Assembly (NCBI GenBank): GCA_945910005.1
Contig: OX246743.1
Location: forward strand, 3,050,122-3,114,121
DNA length: 64,000 nucleotides
Direction: 5' to 3'
Origin: Isoperla grammatica
Taxonomy: Eukaryota; Arthropoda; Insecta; Plecoptera; Perlodidae
The notes under the pieces were generated by a model. That model saw only the letters and a program-made list of their open reading frames with translations, was not told the DNA's origin and made no database searches. Below, piece by piece: positions 25,176 to 36,441 of the stretch; position 1 is the stretch's first letter, and each line of letters starts with the position of its first letter. The translations under genes were made by a program, and so were the position numbers.

Positions 25176-26512
25176 TTCCTGGCACTATCTGATAAAAAAC
25201 ACTACACGCACCTGCGCTGTTGTTCACATTTCTTCTGATCATCTTTATCATGATGTTCATTAAAAGTGTTGTATGTCTGTGTTGTGTGTGACGATAGGTC
25301 CATCTCTTTTCTTGAAAGATGAAAGCATATAAAGAGATTTGTTCACTTCCATACATTATTTACTTGTTATGCACAACGATGGAATACTTAATGTGATGAG
25401 TTATTTATTATTTTTATAAAATAACATTTTGACTTTTGGTACGCTAATTTTAGGCCAGCTTATTGTCATATTGGTCTCTTTGCATTATAGATAATACGTA
25501 CTGGGTATGAGATCCCATAAAATAGCAATGACTCGCTACAGACCCGTCCACTCATTGGTAAGGGGTCACTACATTCACGTGGGGTTCCCTAGAAGGCTGC
25601 AAAGACATGAGGAGCGCGGGTACCACGCATACACTAGCCCTGCCCTGACATAACTTCTTCGATGTTTATGATTCTAACACTGATTTATTTTCGCGAATAA
25701 AACCTCTATTTCATACCGAAACAGAAACAGAAAGTATTCTGTTAAAATATAATTTTTTTTTTATTTATTCTCAAAGTTTCAAATGCAGCAAAATGCCAGT
25801 TTATATTAAAACATATAACAACTTACAAAACAAACAAAACAACACAAGTAACAAAACGTTAGGTCTTACAGTGACTGCTTACGGCTAATTTGATATCATT
25901 TTGAAATACATTCGACGGGGAAAATACATCAAGATGAGTTAAATCGGAAGATTATTTATTTGTTGAAGGTAGAAGGAAGGCGGTGTGATAATGATCTTTG
26001 TAACAGAGTGATTCTAGAAGTGGAAAGGTGAAAGATGTGGTTGAGACGAGTATTTCGGGAGGGAACATGTAAGTGGAAGAGAGAAGCAAGTTCACTGGAC
26101 CTTATGCTTATTATACCTAGTTATGGCAACTTACTTTACGAAGTATATGGATTTACATAATCCTCGCACATTTAATTAAACTGCATGTGTTGTCAGCAAA
26201 TCGTATTTTATGCAACAAATGCTAACGAAGACGAAGGGATGATTACCCATGAATAAATGAATGTGATCAAACAGGCAAATGCACTCAACCAATTACTCTT
26301 GAATTGACCATTTATCTATTCATCACTAACTCTGGTACTTACCAAGGAAATTGTTGCATGGATTCCTTCACCATATGAAACCCTAAGGAACCAATACGAA
26401 TAACCCTTCAAGGTCATCTGGTCTAGCATGCGTTTGCTTGTACTCAAATATCGGTGTTTAAGAAGTAGTAATTCTGTCAGAAAAGCAACGAGATGCAGCC
26501 TACCAACTATTG
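25176..26512. other. No gene seen
   Basis: AT-rich unique DNA; no RNA gene, transposon end or supported frame. Confidence 0.4.
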
Positions 26513-26947
26513 TAAATAAATAAATAAATAAATAAATAAATTCACATTTAGAGTCTACCCACTCAGTAACTAAACTGATTTGTAGTGGGGGACTTTACTT
26601 TAAAGTGACTAAACTAACCCTGTAGGCTTCGAACACCATCGACGAGTGAGCGATAACCAATCAAAGATCGATATTTCAAATACGAAACATATGAATCAGT
26701 GATTGGACAGTGCGAACACCTGCGGACAAATGCCAGAATCAACAAAGCCGATTCAGAACAACTTTGAATTTATTGAGTGCTTCGTTGCTAGGACGGCTCC
26801 AAAGTCACCGTTTACTTATTCCTAAGCCAAGAAGTAATGGAATTGAATCCACATTAGGAGTTGAAAAACTTCTGCCTGAAGCGAGATTTGATCCCGGGAC
26901 CTTCTGCATTGGAAGCAGGGATGCTGACCACTGGACCAACGAGCCAC
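26513..26947 (-). mobile_element. SINE family A, full-length copy
   Basis: A tRNA-like head on the minus strand (26947 down to about 26880) has box A TGGTCCAGTGG and a degenerate box B. The anticodon-loop region CTTCCAA resembles tRNA-Gly(TCC). The body runs through ACCATCGACGAGTGAGCGAT to an AAAT-type simple tail at 26513-26540. It aligns almost end to end with 30853-31272, at high identity. Confidence 0.85.
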
Positions 26948-27629
26948 CCTGTAGGCAAGGACTGTAACGTTTTAGTTCAATTTTTATGTTTGCGGACCTA
27001 GATCGGTCTGCTACAATGCAGGCAATACTAGTTGAGATAGAACAAAGGCTTCGTATTGTGAACTAATCAGAATGGATCAAAAGTTGCTATAAAAGTTGCT
27101 ACTCACGCCATAAGTATATGTAGAGCACACGGATACCCCCATTTATTTTAATGTTTATCTTTTTACTAATGACACATTAAATTAGTATAATTATTACATA
27201 TTTATTTTCGATTTAATAATAAAACAATTTAGAATGATACCGCTTTGGAATCTAAAACTTTAATGTTATAGCAGCATTCAACAATTACACAGCTTTTAAT
27301 TTTCACAACATTAATTTCAGCCTTAGAAATCCTTTAAATAAATGCAACACCCAAACAGATAATTAAATATTAAACAATTGTTCAACCCTTTGTGTAATTA
27401 AAACAAAATTATGTCCTAATAAAATCCAATTAAAGCGTAATAAAATACAATTTATAGTGACAATACCGGATGATACTACGATAATTTACCAACACAATTA
27501 TAAACACTTGGCATTGTGCCACGGGATTGCTTGTGTTGGCGACCTAACACCTCTCTAGCACTCGAGCTGACAGCTGCCAATACCAGATGAACGTGATGTT
27601 AACCCTTTATGGGAAGAATGCCATGGCCA
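26948..27629. other. No gene seen
   Basis: AT-rich unique DNA preceding the large minisatellite. Confidence 0.4.
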
Positions 27630-30600
27630 TATCATTCATCCCTGACGTAGCCGGAAGACAGCCAGCCACATCATTCACCCCTGACGTAGCCGGAAGACAG
27701 CCAGCCATATCATTCACCCCTGACGTAGCCGGAAGACAGTCAGCCACATCATTCACCCCTGACGTAGCCGGAAGACAGTCAGCCACATCATTCACCCCTG
27801 ACGTAGCCGGAAGACAGCCAGCCACATCATTCACCCCTGACGTAGCCGGAAGACAGCCAGCCATATCATTCACCCCTGACGTAGCCGGAAGACAGTCAGC
27901 CACATCATTCACCCCTGACGTAGCCGGAAGACAGTCAGCCACATCATTCACCCCTGACGTAGCCGGAAGACAGCCAGCCATATCATTCACCCCTGACGTA
28001 GCCGGAAGACAGTCAGCCATATCATTCACCCCTGACGTAGCCGGAAGACAGTCAGCCATATCATTCACCCCTGACGTAGCCGGAAGACAGTCAGCCATAT
28101 CATTCACCCCTGACGTAGCCGGAAGACAGCCAGCCATATCATTCACCCCTGATGTAGCCTAAAGACAGTCAGCCATATCATTCACCCCTGACGTAGCCGG
28201 AAGACAGTCAGCCATATCATTCACCCCTGACGTAGCCGGAAGACAGCCAGCCATATCATTCACCCCTGACGTAGCCGGAAGACAGCCAGCCATATCATTC
28301 ACCCCTGACGTAGCCGGAAGACAGTCAGCCATATCATTCACCCCTGACGTAGCCGGAAGACAGTCAGCCATATCATTCACCCCTGACGTAGCCGGAAGAC
28401 AGCCAGCCATATCATTCACCCCTGACGTAGCCGGAAGACAGTCAGCCATATCATTCACACCTGACGTAGCCGGAAGACAGTCAGCCATATCATTCACCCC
28501 TGACGTAGCCGGAAGACAGCCAGCCATATCATTCACCCCTGACGTAGCCGGAAGACAGTCAGCCATATCATTCACCCCTGACGTAGCCGGAAGACAGTCA
28601 GCCATATCATTCACCCCTGACGTAGCCGGAAGACAGCCAGCCATATCATTCACCCCTAACGTAGCCGGAAGACAGCCAGCCATATCATTCACCCCTGACG
28701 TAGCCGGAAGACAGTCAGCCATATCATTCACCCCTGACGTAGCCGGAAGACAGTCAGCCATATCATTCACCCCTGACGTAGCCGGAAGACAGCCAGCCAT
28801 ATCATTCACCCCTGACGTAGCCGGAAGACAGCCAGCCATATAATTCACCCCTGACGTAGCCGGAAGACCGCCAGCCATATCATTCACCCCTGACGTAGCC
28901 GGAAGACAGTCAGCCATATCATTCACCCCTGACGTAGCCGGAAGACAGTCAGCCATATCATTCACCCCTGACGTAGCCTGAAGACAGCCAGCCATATCAT
29001 CGACCCCTGACGTAGCCGGAAGACAGTCAGCCATATCATTCACCCCTGACGTAAGCCAGAAGACAGTCAGCCATATCATTCACCCCTGACGTAGCCGGAA
29101 GACAGCCAGCCAATTCATTCACCCCTGACGTAAGCCAGAAGACAGTCAGCCATATCCTTCACCCCTGACGTAGCCGGAAGACAGCCAGCCAATTCATTCA
29201 CCCCTGACGTAAGCCAGAAGACAGTCAGCCATATCCTTCACCCCTGACTTAGCCGGAAGACAGCCAGCCAATTCATTCACCCCTGACGTAAGCCAGAAGA
29301 CAGTCAGCCATATCATTCACACATGACGTAGCCGGAAGACAGCCAGCCATATCCTCCACCCCTGACGTAGCCGGAAGACAGGCAGCCATATCATTCACCC
29401 CTGACGTAGCCGGAAGACAGCCAGCCATATCCTCCACCCCTGACGTAGCCGGAAGACAGTCAGCCATATCCTTCACCCCTGACGTAGCCGGAAGACAGTC
29501 AGCCATATCATTCACCCCTGACGTAGCCTGAAGACAGTCAGCCATATCATTCATCCCTGACGTAGCCGGAAGACAGTCAGCCATATCATTCACCCCTGAC
29601 GTAGCCGGAAGACAGTCAGCCATATCATTCACCCCTGACGTAGCCGGAGGACAGTCAGCCATATCATTCACCCCTGACGTAGCCGGAAGACAGCCAGCCA
29701 TATCATTCACCCCTGATGTAGCCTAAAGACAGTCAGCCATATCATTCATCCCTGACGTAGCCGGAAGACAGTCAGCCATATCATTCACCCCTGACGTAGC
29801 CGGAAGACAGTCAGCCATATCATTCACCCCTGACGTAGCCGGAAGACAGTCATTCATATCATTCACCCCTGACGTAGCCGGAAGACAGTCAGCCATATCA
29901 TTCACCCCTGACGTAGCCGGAAGACAGTCAGCCATATCATTCACCCCTGACGTAGCCGGAAGACAGTCAGCCATATCATTCACCCCTGACGTAGCCGGAA
30001 GACAGTCAGCCATATCATTCACCCCTGACGTAGCCGGAAGACAGTCAGCCATATCATTCACCCCTGACGTAGCCGGAAGACAGTCAGCCATATCATTCAC
30101 CCCTGACGTAGCCGGAAGACTGCCAGCCATATCATTCACCCCTGACGTAGCCGCAAGACAGTCAGCCATATCATTCACCCCTGATGTAGCCTGAAGACAG
30201 TCAGCCATATCATTCACCCCTGACGTAGCCGGAAGACAGTCAGCCATATCGTTCACCCCTGACGTAGCCGGAAGACAGTCAGCCATATCATTCACCCCTG
30301 ACGTAGCCGGAAGACAGTCAGCCATATCATTCACCCCTGACGTAGCCGGAAGACAGTCAGCCATATCATTCACCCCTGACGTAGCCGGAAGACAGTCAGC
30401 CATATAATTCACCCCTGACGTAGCCAGAAGACAGTCAGCCATATCCTTCACCCCTGACGTAGCCGGAAGACAGTCAGCCATATCGTTCACCCCTGACGTA
30501 GCCGGAAGACAGTCAGCCATATCATTCACCCCTGACGTAGCCGGAAGACAGTCAGCCATATCATTCACCCCTGACGTAGCCGGAAGACAGTCAGCCATAT

Positions 30601-30668
30601 CATTCACCCCTGACGTAGCCGGAAGACAGTCAGCCATATCATTCACCCCTGACGTAGCCGCAAGACAG
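27630..30668. repeat. 39-bp minisatellite, about 78 copies
   Basis: The landmark GACGTAGCCGGAAGACAG recurs every 39 bp (27644, 27683 and onward). Since 39 is thirteen codons, frames stay open on both strands: plus 27587-28162, and minus 28159-29079, 29273-29710 and 29723-30742, each a 13-residue repeat. Units with one extra base (GACGTAAGCC near 29050, 29130 and 29208) shift the frame, and GATGTAGCCTAA units (near 28151 and 29715) add stops. The reading frame is thus not under obvious constraint. GACAGCC and GACAGTC subtypes alternate in blocks, showing higher-order structure in the first half; the second half is mostly GACAGTC. Confidence 0.97.
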
Positions 30669-30852
30669 TTGGCGTTATCGCCTCTTCCACCGCAAGTCTT
30701 CGTGCTAATACTTCCGATGCTGTAATCGCTATCTGCTGACACAGCTCAGGAGGCGTGTCAGCAATTGTGCAGCTGTTATCAGTTCACTAGCTCATTATCG
30801 TGTTAGCATTGTAAGCTACTATCACCTCATACAGTTCATTGTTAGCTTCGTT

Positions 30853-31272
30853 TAAATAAATAAATTCACATTTAGAGTCTACCCACTCAGTAACTAAACT
30901 GATTTGCAGTGGAGGACTTTAATTTAAAGTGACTAAACCAACCCTGTAGGCTTCGAACACCATCGACGAGTGAGCGATGACCAATCAAAGATCGATATTT
31001 CAAATACGAAACATATGAATCAGTGATTGGACAGTGCGAACACCTACGGACAAATGCCAGAATCAACAAGGCCAATTCAGAAAAACTTTGAATTTATTGA
31101 GTGCTTCGTTGCTAGGACGGCTCCAAAGTCACCGTTTACTTATTCCTTAGCCAAGAAGTAATGGAATTGAATCCACAATTGAAGTAAAAAAAACTTCTGC
31201 CTGAATCGGGATTTGAACCCGAGACCTTCTGCATTGGTAGCAGGGATGCTGACTACTGGACCAACGAGCCAC
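30853..31272 (-). mobile_element. SINE family A, best full-length copy
   Basis: The minus-strand head (31272 to about 31195) has box A TGGTCCAGTAG and a good box B, GGTTCAAATCC, with a pairing T stem. The body contains AGATCGATATTTCAAATACG, and the simple AAAT tail is at 30853. At about 420 bp it is typical of a tRNA-derived SINE with a long body. Confidence 0.88.
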
Positions 31273-31809
31273 AAAGCACTTCTTTTATCCACGTTTGTAA
31301 TCAATAGGAAATAGTTGCACTATTGATATCTCGCCTCAATACTTATAGTCTATAGACCCTTTACTCGAGCAATATATTGCTTGTTTGTTGTATAAACACA
31401 TTTTCTATGGCGCTTTTAGACGACTTGCAAACAAATTGACATTGCCAGCAATAATGCTCAAAGAAGGAATCTGCAATACTTTTCAGCAATTTTGCTCATC
31501 AAAGTTGACCACTGGTGAACGTTATAGTGTGCGTTGACAACACCTGGACAAGCGGACATGCAAAGTTCCTCTAATTTTCAAATATTTACGAATATTTTCA
31601 TAGGATGTTTTTAATTTTATTTAAAAATACATTTGGTTAATCTTTTTAACTAAAGCTTTTATTAATTTATATTTTATAATGATTGATATTTATTCGAGTA
31701 TAATAATTCGGTGGTTCGTAAGCGGTAAAGTTTCTTTGAAATGTCATAGCAATTAAATATGTTAAAAATAAATTCCGTGCCGATTAGTTTTCAGTCACAT
31801 TCCAGCGTC
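31273..31809. other. No gene seen
   Basis: AT-rich unique DNA. Confidence 0.4.
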
Positions 31810-31955
31810 CTGGCTATACGACAGCTTTCTAACTGGTACGACACAGCTCACGTGTGAGATAGCCATGTGGACGTCTATATGATGGCTATACGACAGCTTT
31901 CTAACTGGTACGACACAGCTCACGTGTCGGATAGCCATGTATAGATGTCTATCCA
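31810..31955. repeat. 72-bp tandem duplication
   Basis: TGGCTATACGACAGCTTTCT occurs at 31811 and 31883, with near-identical following sequence including CACGTGT. Confidence 0.85.
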
Positions 31956-32218
31956 TGTCATTGATTTAAAGTTACAGCTTACCCGGGCGGAATGTTTAGA
32001 CGGTGGGTGGTTGTTAGTTTAGTATTGCAGAGCGTGATGCAATATTTCAGTTAACAAGGTAATTAGTACCGAGCCTATTGTGCCCCTGTCTCCCACATAG
32101 CACAGTGAAATATCACTTGAACGGAATTCATTTCCTGCACAACATATCTTTTCAACATTTTTTTATACGTTCGAACTTTCTGATATTCTGTTCCAATTTT
32201 AAAAACATTCGATGTATG

Positions 32219-32400
32219 GTGTATTGCAATGAATCTGTGGTCCTAGGATCCCGCCCACCTTCCCCTACTTCACTCCATACCTCGAATCGCCGGCTCGGCG
32301 GGGTACCCCTCGCGGCTGTCTCGCGCCGGCAATTTGTGGTATGGAGTGAGGTAGGGGAAGGTGGGCGGGATCCTAGGACCACAGATTCATTGCAATACAC
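32219..32400. mobile_element. 182-bp fold-back MITE, 62-bp arms
   Basis: The arms 32219-32280 and 32339-32400 are reverse complements with one mismatch seen. The spacer is a 58-base GC-rich segment containing GGCTCGGCGG and CGCGCCGGC. The same peptide therefore appears on both strands, which rules out reading the frames as genes. No clear target-site duplication was found. Confidence 0.88.
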
Positions 32401-32487
32401 TAATGTCTATATGTATATTATTTGTTTATTTTTGGGGTTTTTTTTCACATGAGTGAACAGAAGTGTTCGACTCACCCAACACTGCCC

Positions 32488-32521
32488 GACGTTTCGGAGA
32501 CGTATCATTCTCCATCATCAG
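32488..32521 (-). ncRNA. Hammerhead-like 34-nt module, copy 1
   Basis: Read on the minus strand it starts CTGATGAT and ends GAAACGTC. Between them is a stem-loop GGAGA/TCTCC. CTGANGA and GAAA match the conserved hammerhead core, and GTC is the usual cleavage triplet. The flanks can pair as a four-base helix I (GCCT with GGGC). The extra T between CTGATGA and the stem departs from the consensus, so catalytic activity is unproven. Confidence 0.45.
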
Positions 32522-32904
32522 AGGCCTTTCCTCTCGCTAATCTGCGATGACCCTGCGTCACGAACAAGATGCACTCGGCGCAGTCGTCTATTGAGTCGAA
32601 TTACTCCGCAACGATCGTTGTGTGGAAACATGTAGCGCCCCTGCTACTGGTTGAGTCATATGTTTCAGTCGATCGTGAAGTAAACTGTTTTTACTTCGAA
32701 CTCGAACGGCAGGAAAGATATTGGACACGAAGTAGAAACAGTTTACTTCACGATCGACTGAAAAATGTGACTCAACCGGGCATAGAGGCGCTACATGTTT
32801 CTACACAACGCTCGTTGCGCAGTAGTTAGACTCGTAAGACGACTGCGCCGAGTGCATCTTGTTCGTGACGCAGTGTCATCACAGATTCGCGAGAGGGAGG
32901 GCCT

Positions 32905-32938
32905 CTGAGGATGGAGATTGATACGTCTCCGAAACGTC
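32905..32938 (+). ncRNA. Hammerhead-like 34-nt module, copy 2
   Basis: Mirror copy of the module in the right arm. It starts CTGAGGAT, so the base at core position 7 differs from copy 1; that is the position known to vary in hammerheads. The stem GGAGA/TCTCC and the end GAAACGTC are kept. Helix I pairing GCCT with GGGC is kept. Confidence 0.45.
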
Positions 32939-33020
32939 GGGCAGTGTTGGGTGAGTCCAACACTTCTGTTCACTCGTGGGGAAAAAAAACAAAAACAAAC
33001 AAATAACATATATCCGTGAG

Positions 33021-35277
33021 AACATGAGAACTAACATATATATTGTATTGTCTATTGCCAATATTTATTATTATGAGACACACCAGAAACAAAAGTTAAT
33101 TTCAAATATGCTTCTTCGAGCGAGAAAACAAGCACAAAAAGGAAGTTTAGTTGATATGCGATGCATTATAAGCTGTACTGTGAAGAGTACAACATTCATT
33201 TCAATTATTGAAAATACTTTCTAAATCCTCAGAGTTAAATACGTTTGTGATCAGAAAGTTGGAACTAAGCTATCCCGCTAATAAAGGAAATACAAACCTC
33301 TCTATTCACCGACTGAAGAAAGGTTTGTGTGAACACAACTCTCCAACCAGTACTTCCGAGCCCAGATGATATGAGAAAGTTTTAAACTGTTGACGGAGTC
33401 CTTCAAAAAGCTAATTCCGTATCGAGTGCTGCGGATTAAACTGGATTAGCAGACATGACATGGGTTGGACTAGCCTTTCATCCCTAAAGAGGGTTAGTTC
33501 TGTACGAGTATGGGGCATCTACAATGCCGAGAGAGTAAATTGAGTTAAGGCAGCGAAGCGCATGCAAGCACTCTAGAGTCTGGAGGAGGCTTTGCTCTCG
33601 GTGGCTTCACCTCCCGCATTAGAACCTAGAGGCAACCAAAGATTCAATACTATTCAAACTCCAATGATCTTTATTGTTTATTTAAATAGAAGAAAACTTT
33701 TTAAATGTGGGCTCAGCATTGAACAAATAAATACATTGATGTATTTATCGTATATCCACTCTTAACCGTTAAACCATATGGATAATATATCTAGTATGGT
33801 GTAGCCTTCTTGCAAGTCAGCAAGACAACAATGACATAATGATTTCAACTGATGGAGAAGCCTCAGGTTAGCAACAAAACAACATTATATATTAATAAAG
33901 AAATTGTAAACATGGCGATTTTCCCGCAGTTTAAGTTTTTGACGTCACCTGCCAACAAATCTTAACAGTTTTTTGCTTTATCATATCCTTAGGTTTTAGT
34001 CGATTATCGAATAATACCACAGGACCATCCAGATCCACAATATTTTTAATAACATGATTAAAATGCAAACTTTGTAGTTTATAATGTGAACCATATTCCT
34101 GCTATTTGAAATTTGTCTATATTTAATTACTATACATTACAAATATTTTAAACTTCCTTCAATAATATTGAAATGAACAGTGGCATAGCTAAGTGATCGT
34201 ATCGTGACGCATGAATTGACGTTCAGAACATAATCATTACTAGCATTTGTCAGACCTCAAAAGCACTGGACAAGTTCAGACTAAAAAACTCAAAGATTTT
34301 ACAATTGCGTGCAAGTATATGGTGTTAAAATTATAATACAAAATTAATTAATTTCATTGTTCAAGTAGGACTCAAAAACAATGGACATGTTTTTCACAAA
34401 CACAAATGTTTTTCTTCCGAGATTTTGTTCCATTATGTTCTAGTTTGTAACTGTTTGTTTACGAGGATAACCAAAACATTGTACTCACTTTGAAAATGAA
34501 ATCTACAAAATACGAATGAAAAATTGAAACATTAATCCGGCTAATGCTGCTTTTATGTTCCTACCCAACTCGTGGTAAAAGCGGTGGTGATTGCCCTCAT
34601 CATAATTCTAATAACTTGGACGTTGTAAAGTACAAAACAGAACAACCACAGATACGCATTCCACTGTGCACTTCATTACATACAAAAGATCCACGGAAAG
34701 AAATAGTACTTTAACAACAGTTTGTCTTGTATCTGCGTGTTGGCTCACCTAGTTAGCAAGATCTCTATTGTACAAGCCGCAGCTTACGGTAACAAAACAC
34801 TTTTTTAAACTTGCTTTTAAATAAAGTACTTCTACCACAAAGAATATGACTTCGCATTAAATTTGTGCAAACAATATTTGAGCGATCACTGAAATAATAT
34901 TATAGAGTAAACAAAAGGTAATAGCTAAGCTGAAGGGTTTCAATTTGACTTAGAGTTCTAATGGTATCAGGTAAGGGGAAGGGGTTGACCTCAATATCTC
35001 CCTGCGGGTTAAGGCGGGTAACCTCGTTCTAAACGTTATTTGCAATGTACATGAAATCATACAAAATCGTTCTGATACATGTATATATAAATTAATAAAC
35101 ATTAATTTGTAAGCAATGTTGAAAGAAAGTTTATACGTATTTTGTCAATTTTCTACCCAAGGGCAACGGTTAATCATATTAGCGTTGCACTAATAAATCT
35201 TTCAACTTGAGAAACGTACATTCTTCTTTAAATAATAAACAGAAATCCGGCTACACTCGTCATGGGTTGATACACAG

Positions 35278-35282
<5 letters not shown>
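33021..35282. other. No gene seen
   Basis: Unique, mostly AT-rich DNA. A less AT-rich patch at about 33350-33650 has no open frame of note. A CRE-type TGACGTCA is near 33941. Confidence 0.4.

Positions 35283-35312
<30 letters not shown>
35283..35312. repeat. (TA)n microsatellite 1
   Basis: Alternating TA of about 30 bases, first of four such tracts around the fold-back cluster. Confidence 0.9.
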
Positions 35313-35315
<3 letters not shown>

Positions 35316-35343
35316 AGACGTAAATTTTCGTAGACAAACTGAG

Positions 35344-35489
35344 ATGTTGGAGAGGGTTTTTGGGTATTAGTCCACGTTTTGTGAGGAGCTTGTTTTTTCA
35401 CATACCTTTTTTCACTAAAAAAAAAAGGTATGTGAAAAAACAACCTCCTCACAAAACGTGGACTAATACCCAAAAACCCTCTCCAACAT
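35344..35489. mobile_element. 146-bp palindromic element
   Basis: The arms 35344-35410 and about 35422-35489 are reverse complements with one mismatch seen; each contains GGGTATTAGTCCACGTTTTG. The short A/T-rich centre makes this a near-perfect hairpin. A (TA)n tract follows directly at about 35489-35509. It lacks the 34-nt module found in its neighbours. Confidence 0.88.
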
Positions 35490-35510
35490 ATATATATATA
35501 TATATATATC

Positions 35511-35679
35511 ACTAAACTTGGCTTTCGGGTATAGCCGCGTCGATTATTGCTTAAAAGCTGACGTTTCGGGCAGGTTACACTACCCATCTTCAGAGCTAAG
35601 ACCTGAAGATGTCACAGAATGAAACCTACTAGGTCCAGCTTCACTCCGTGACTGGCTATACCCGAAAGCCAAGTTTAGT
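35511..35679. mobile_element. 169-bp fold-back element with ribozyme-like module
   Basis: The terminal inverted repeats are perfect over 26 bases (35511-35536 and 35654-35679; they begin ACTAAACTTGGCTTTCGGG). The inner arms are diverged. The left arm keeps an intact 34-nt module. The right arm shows a decayed counterpart near 35604-35630 (CCTGAAGATG ... GAAACC). Confidence 0.8.
35560..35593 (-). ncRNA. Hammerhead-like 34-nt module, copy 3
   Basis: On the minus strand it starts CTGAAGAT and ends GAAACGTC, with stem GGGTAG/CTGCCC (six pairs including one G-T). This sequence is unrelated to the stem of copies 1 and 2 but has the same length. The flanks AGCT and AGCT (35556-35559, 35594-35597) pair as helix I. 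It is the best-paired copy. Confidence 0.5.
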
Positions 35680-35691
35680 TATTGACTCGGG

Positions 35692-35707
35692 CCGCGAAAG
35701 CCTACGC

Positions 35708-35760
<53 letters not shown>

Positions 35761-35779
35761 ATTCTGTAGGTTTTCGCGG
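35692..35779. repeat. (TA)n tract at the centre of a short inverted repeat
   Basis: CCGCGAAAGCCTAC (35692-35705) and GTAGGTTTTCGCGG (35766-35779) are inverted copies with one mismatch. Between them lies a TA run of about 44 bases (35713-35757). A self-complementary centre of this kind can extrude as a cruciform. Confidence 0.8.
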
Positions 35780-35879
35780 ACTGAAGAAGATGTAGTAGTA
35801 GGTTTTCGGGTTGCTGTCCACGTTACTTGCTCTTTAGAGACTGATTGCTGGCCCAGAAATGGGCCATTGTCAATGTCTC

Positions 35880-35913
35880 GACGTTTCGACAAAATCGCAT
35901 TTGCCATCTTCAG
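35880..35913 (-). ncRNA. Hammerhead-like 34-nt module, copy 4
   Basis: On the minus strand it starts CTGAAGAT and ends GAAACGTC, with stem GGCAAA/TTTGTC (six pairs including one G-T). This is a third independent stem sequence of the same length. Helix I is weaker, with three possible pairs (TTC with GAG). Confidence 0.45.
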
Positions 35914-35973
35914 GAAGATTCGTTGGTTTCCGAAGCTGAGAACCGAATGGTTTTCTCTCCGGTGTGTCCATTG

Positions 35974-36008
35974 TTTTATACCTAGCCTGGTGCGCTGTTA
36001 TTGGTTCG
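35974..36008 (-). promoter_or_regulatory. CCAAT and TATA boxes, left arm of palindrome
   Basis: Mirror image of the right-arm set: TATAAAA on the minus strand at 35974-35980, with a CCAAT box about 20 bases upstream and a second further inward. The arrangement matches a pol II core promoter pointing outward to the left; function is inferred. Confidence 0.35.
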
Positions 36009-36201
36009 CTAGGAGACCGATTCGCAGCTAGCCAATGGCGTGACGGCGTGTGTGTTGAGCGGTGGCGACGACAGCGCTTAGAGTGCGGCCTCGTCGAACT
36101 ACAGCGCACCGGCGAGCGCACAACGCCGGTGCGCTGTAGTTCGACGAGGCCGCACTCTAAGCGCTGTCGTCGCCACCGCTCAACACACACGCCGTCACGC
36201 C

Positions 36202-36264
36202 ATTGGCTAGCTGCGAATCGGTCTCCTAGCGAACCAATAACAGCGCACCAGGCTAGGTATAAAA
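36202..36264 (+). promoter_or_regulatory. CCAAT and TATA boxes, right arm of palindrome
   Basis: ATTGG at 36202-36206 (CCAAT on the other strand), CCAAT at 36234-36238 and TATAAAA at 36258-36264. Start-site distance from the TATA box would place the RNA 5' end near 36290, about 35 bases before the ribozyme-like module at 36325. Functional reading is inference. Confidence 0.35.
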
Positions 36265-36324
36265 CAATGGACACACCGGAGAGAAAACCATTCGGTTCTC
36301 AGCTTCGGAAACCAACGAATCTTC

Positions 36325-36358
36325 CTGAAGATGGCAAATGCGATTTTGTCGAAACGTC
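36325..36358 (+). ncRNA. Hammerhead-like 34-nt module, copy 5
   Basis: Exact mirror of copy 4 in the right arm: CTGAAGAT, stem GGCAAA/TTTGTC, GAAACGTC. It lies downstream of the outward TATA box of the same arm. Confidence 0.45.
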
Positions 36359-36441
36359 GAGACATTGACAATGGCCCATTTCTGGGCCAGCAATCAGTCT
36401 CTAAAGAGCAAGTAACGTGGACAGCAACCCGAAAACCTACT

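Larger units (their letters stand above)
32405..33020. mobile_element. Large fold-back element with ribozyme-like module in each arm
   Basis: About 290-bp arms (about 32405-32697 and 32730-33020) are reverse complements with some divergence, around a spacer of about 32 bases. Each arm holds the 34-nt hammerhead-like module (annotated separately), AACACTGCCCGACG-type flanks, an AGTGAACAGAAGTGTT block near the tip, and a T-rich or A-rich run. No open frame of a transposase or reverse transcriptase is present. Confidence 0.85.

Noticed and set aside
24619..25356. 245-codon minus-strand frame with repeated peptide
   Set aside because: It is produced by the 44-bp minisatellite; all three minus frames are open because the unit has no stop in any frame, so openness is not evidence of coding.
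27587..30742. Frames of 145-339 codons on both strands of the 39-bp array
   Set aside because: Openness follows from a 39-base unit. Units with one extra base and stop-bearing units break the frames, and both strands are equally open.
32219..32400. Target-site duplication for the 182-bp fold-back
   Set aside because: Flanking bases do not give a convincing duplication of 2, 3 or 8 bases, so no superfamily is assigned.
32078..32452. 124-codon plus-strand frame and its minus-strand counterpart
   Set aside because: Both run through the 62-bp inverted arms, so the shared peptide is a palindrome effect.
35648..36368. Frames rich in Ile-Tyr and paired 134-codon frames
   Set aside because: The Ile-Tyr runs translate (TA)n. 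The 134-codon frames are one palindromic sequence read on both strands.
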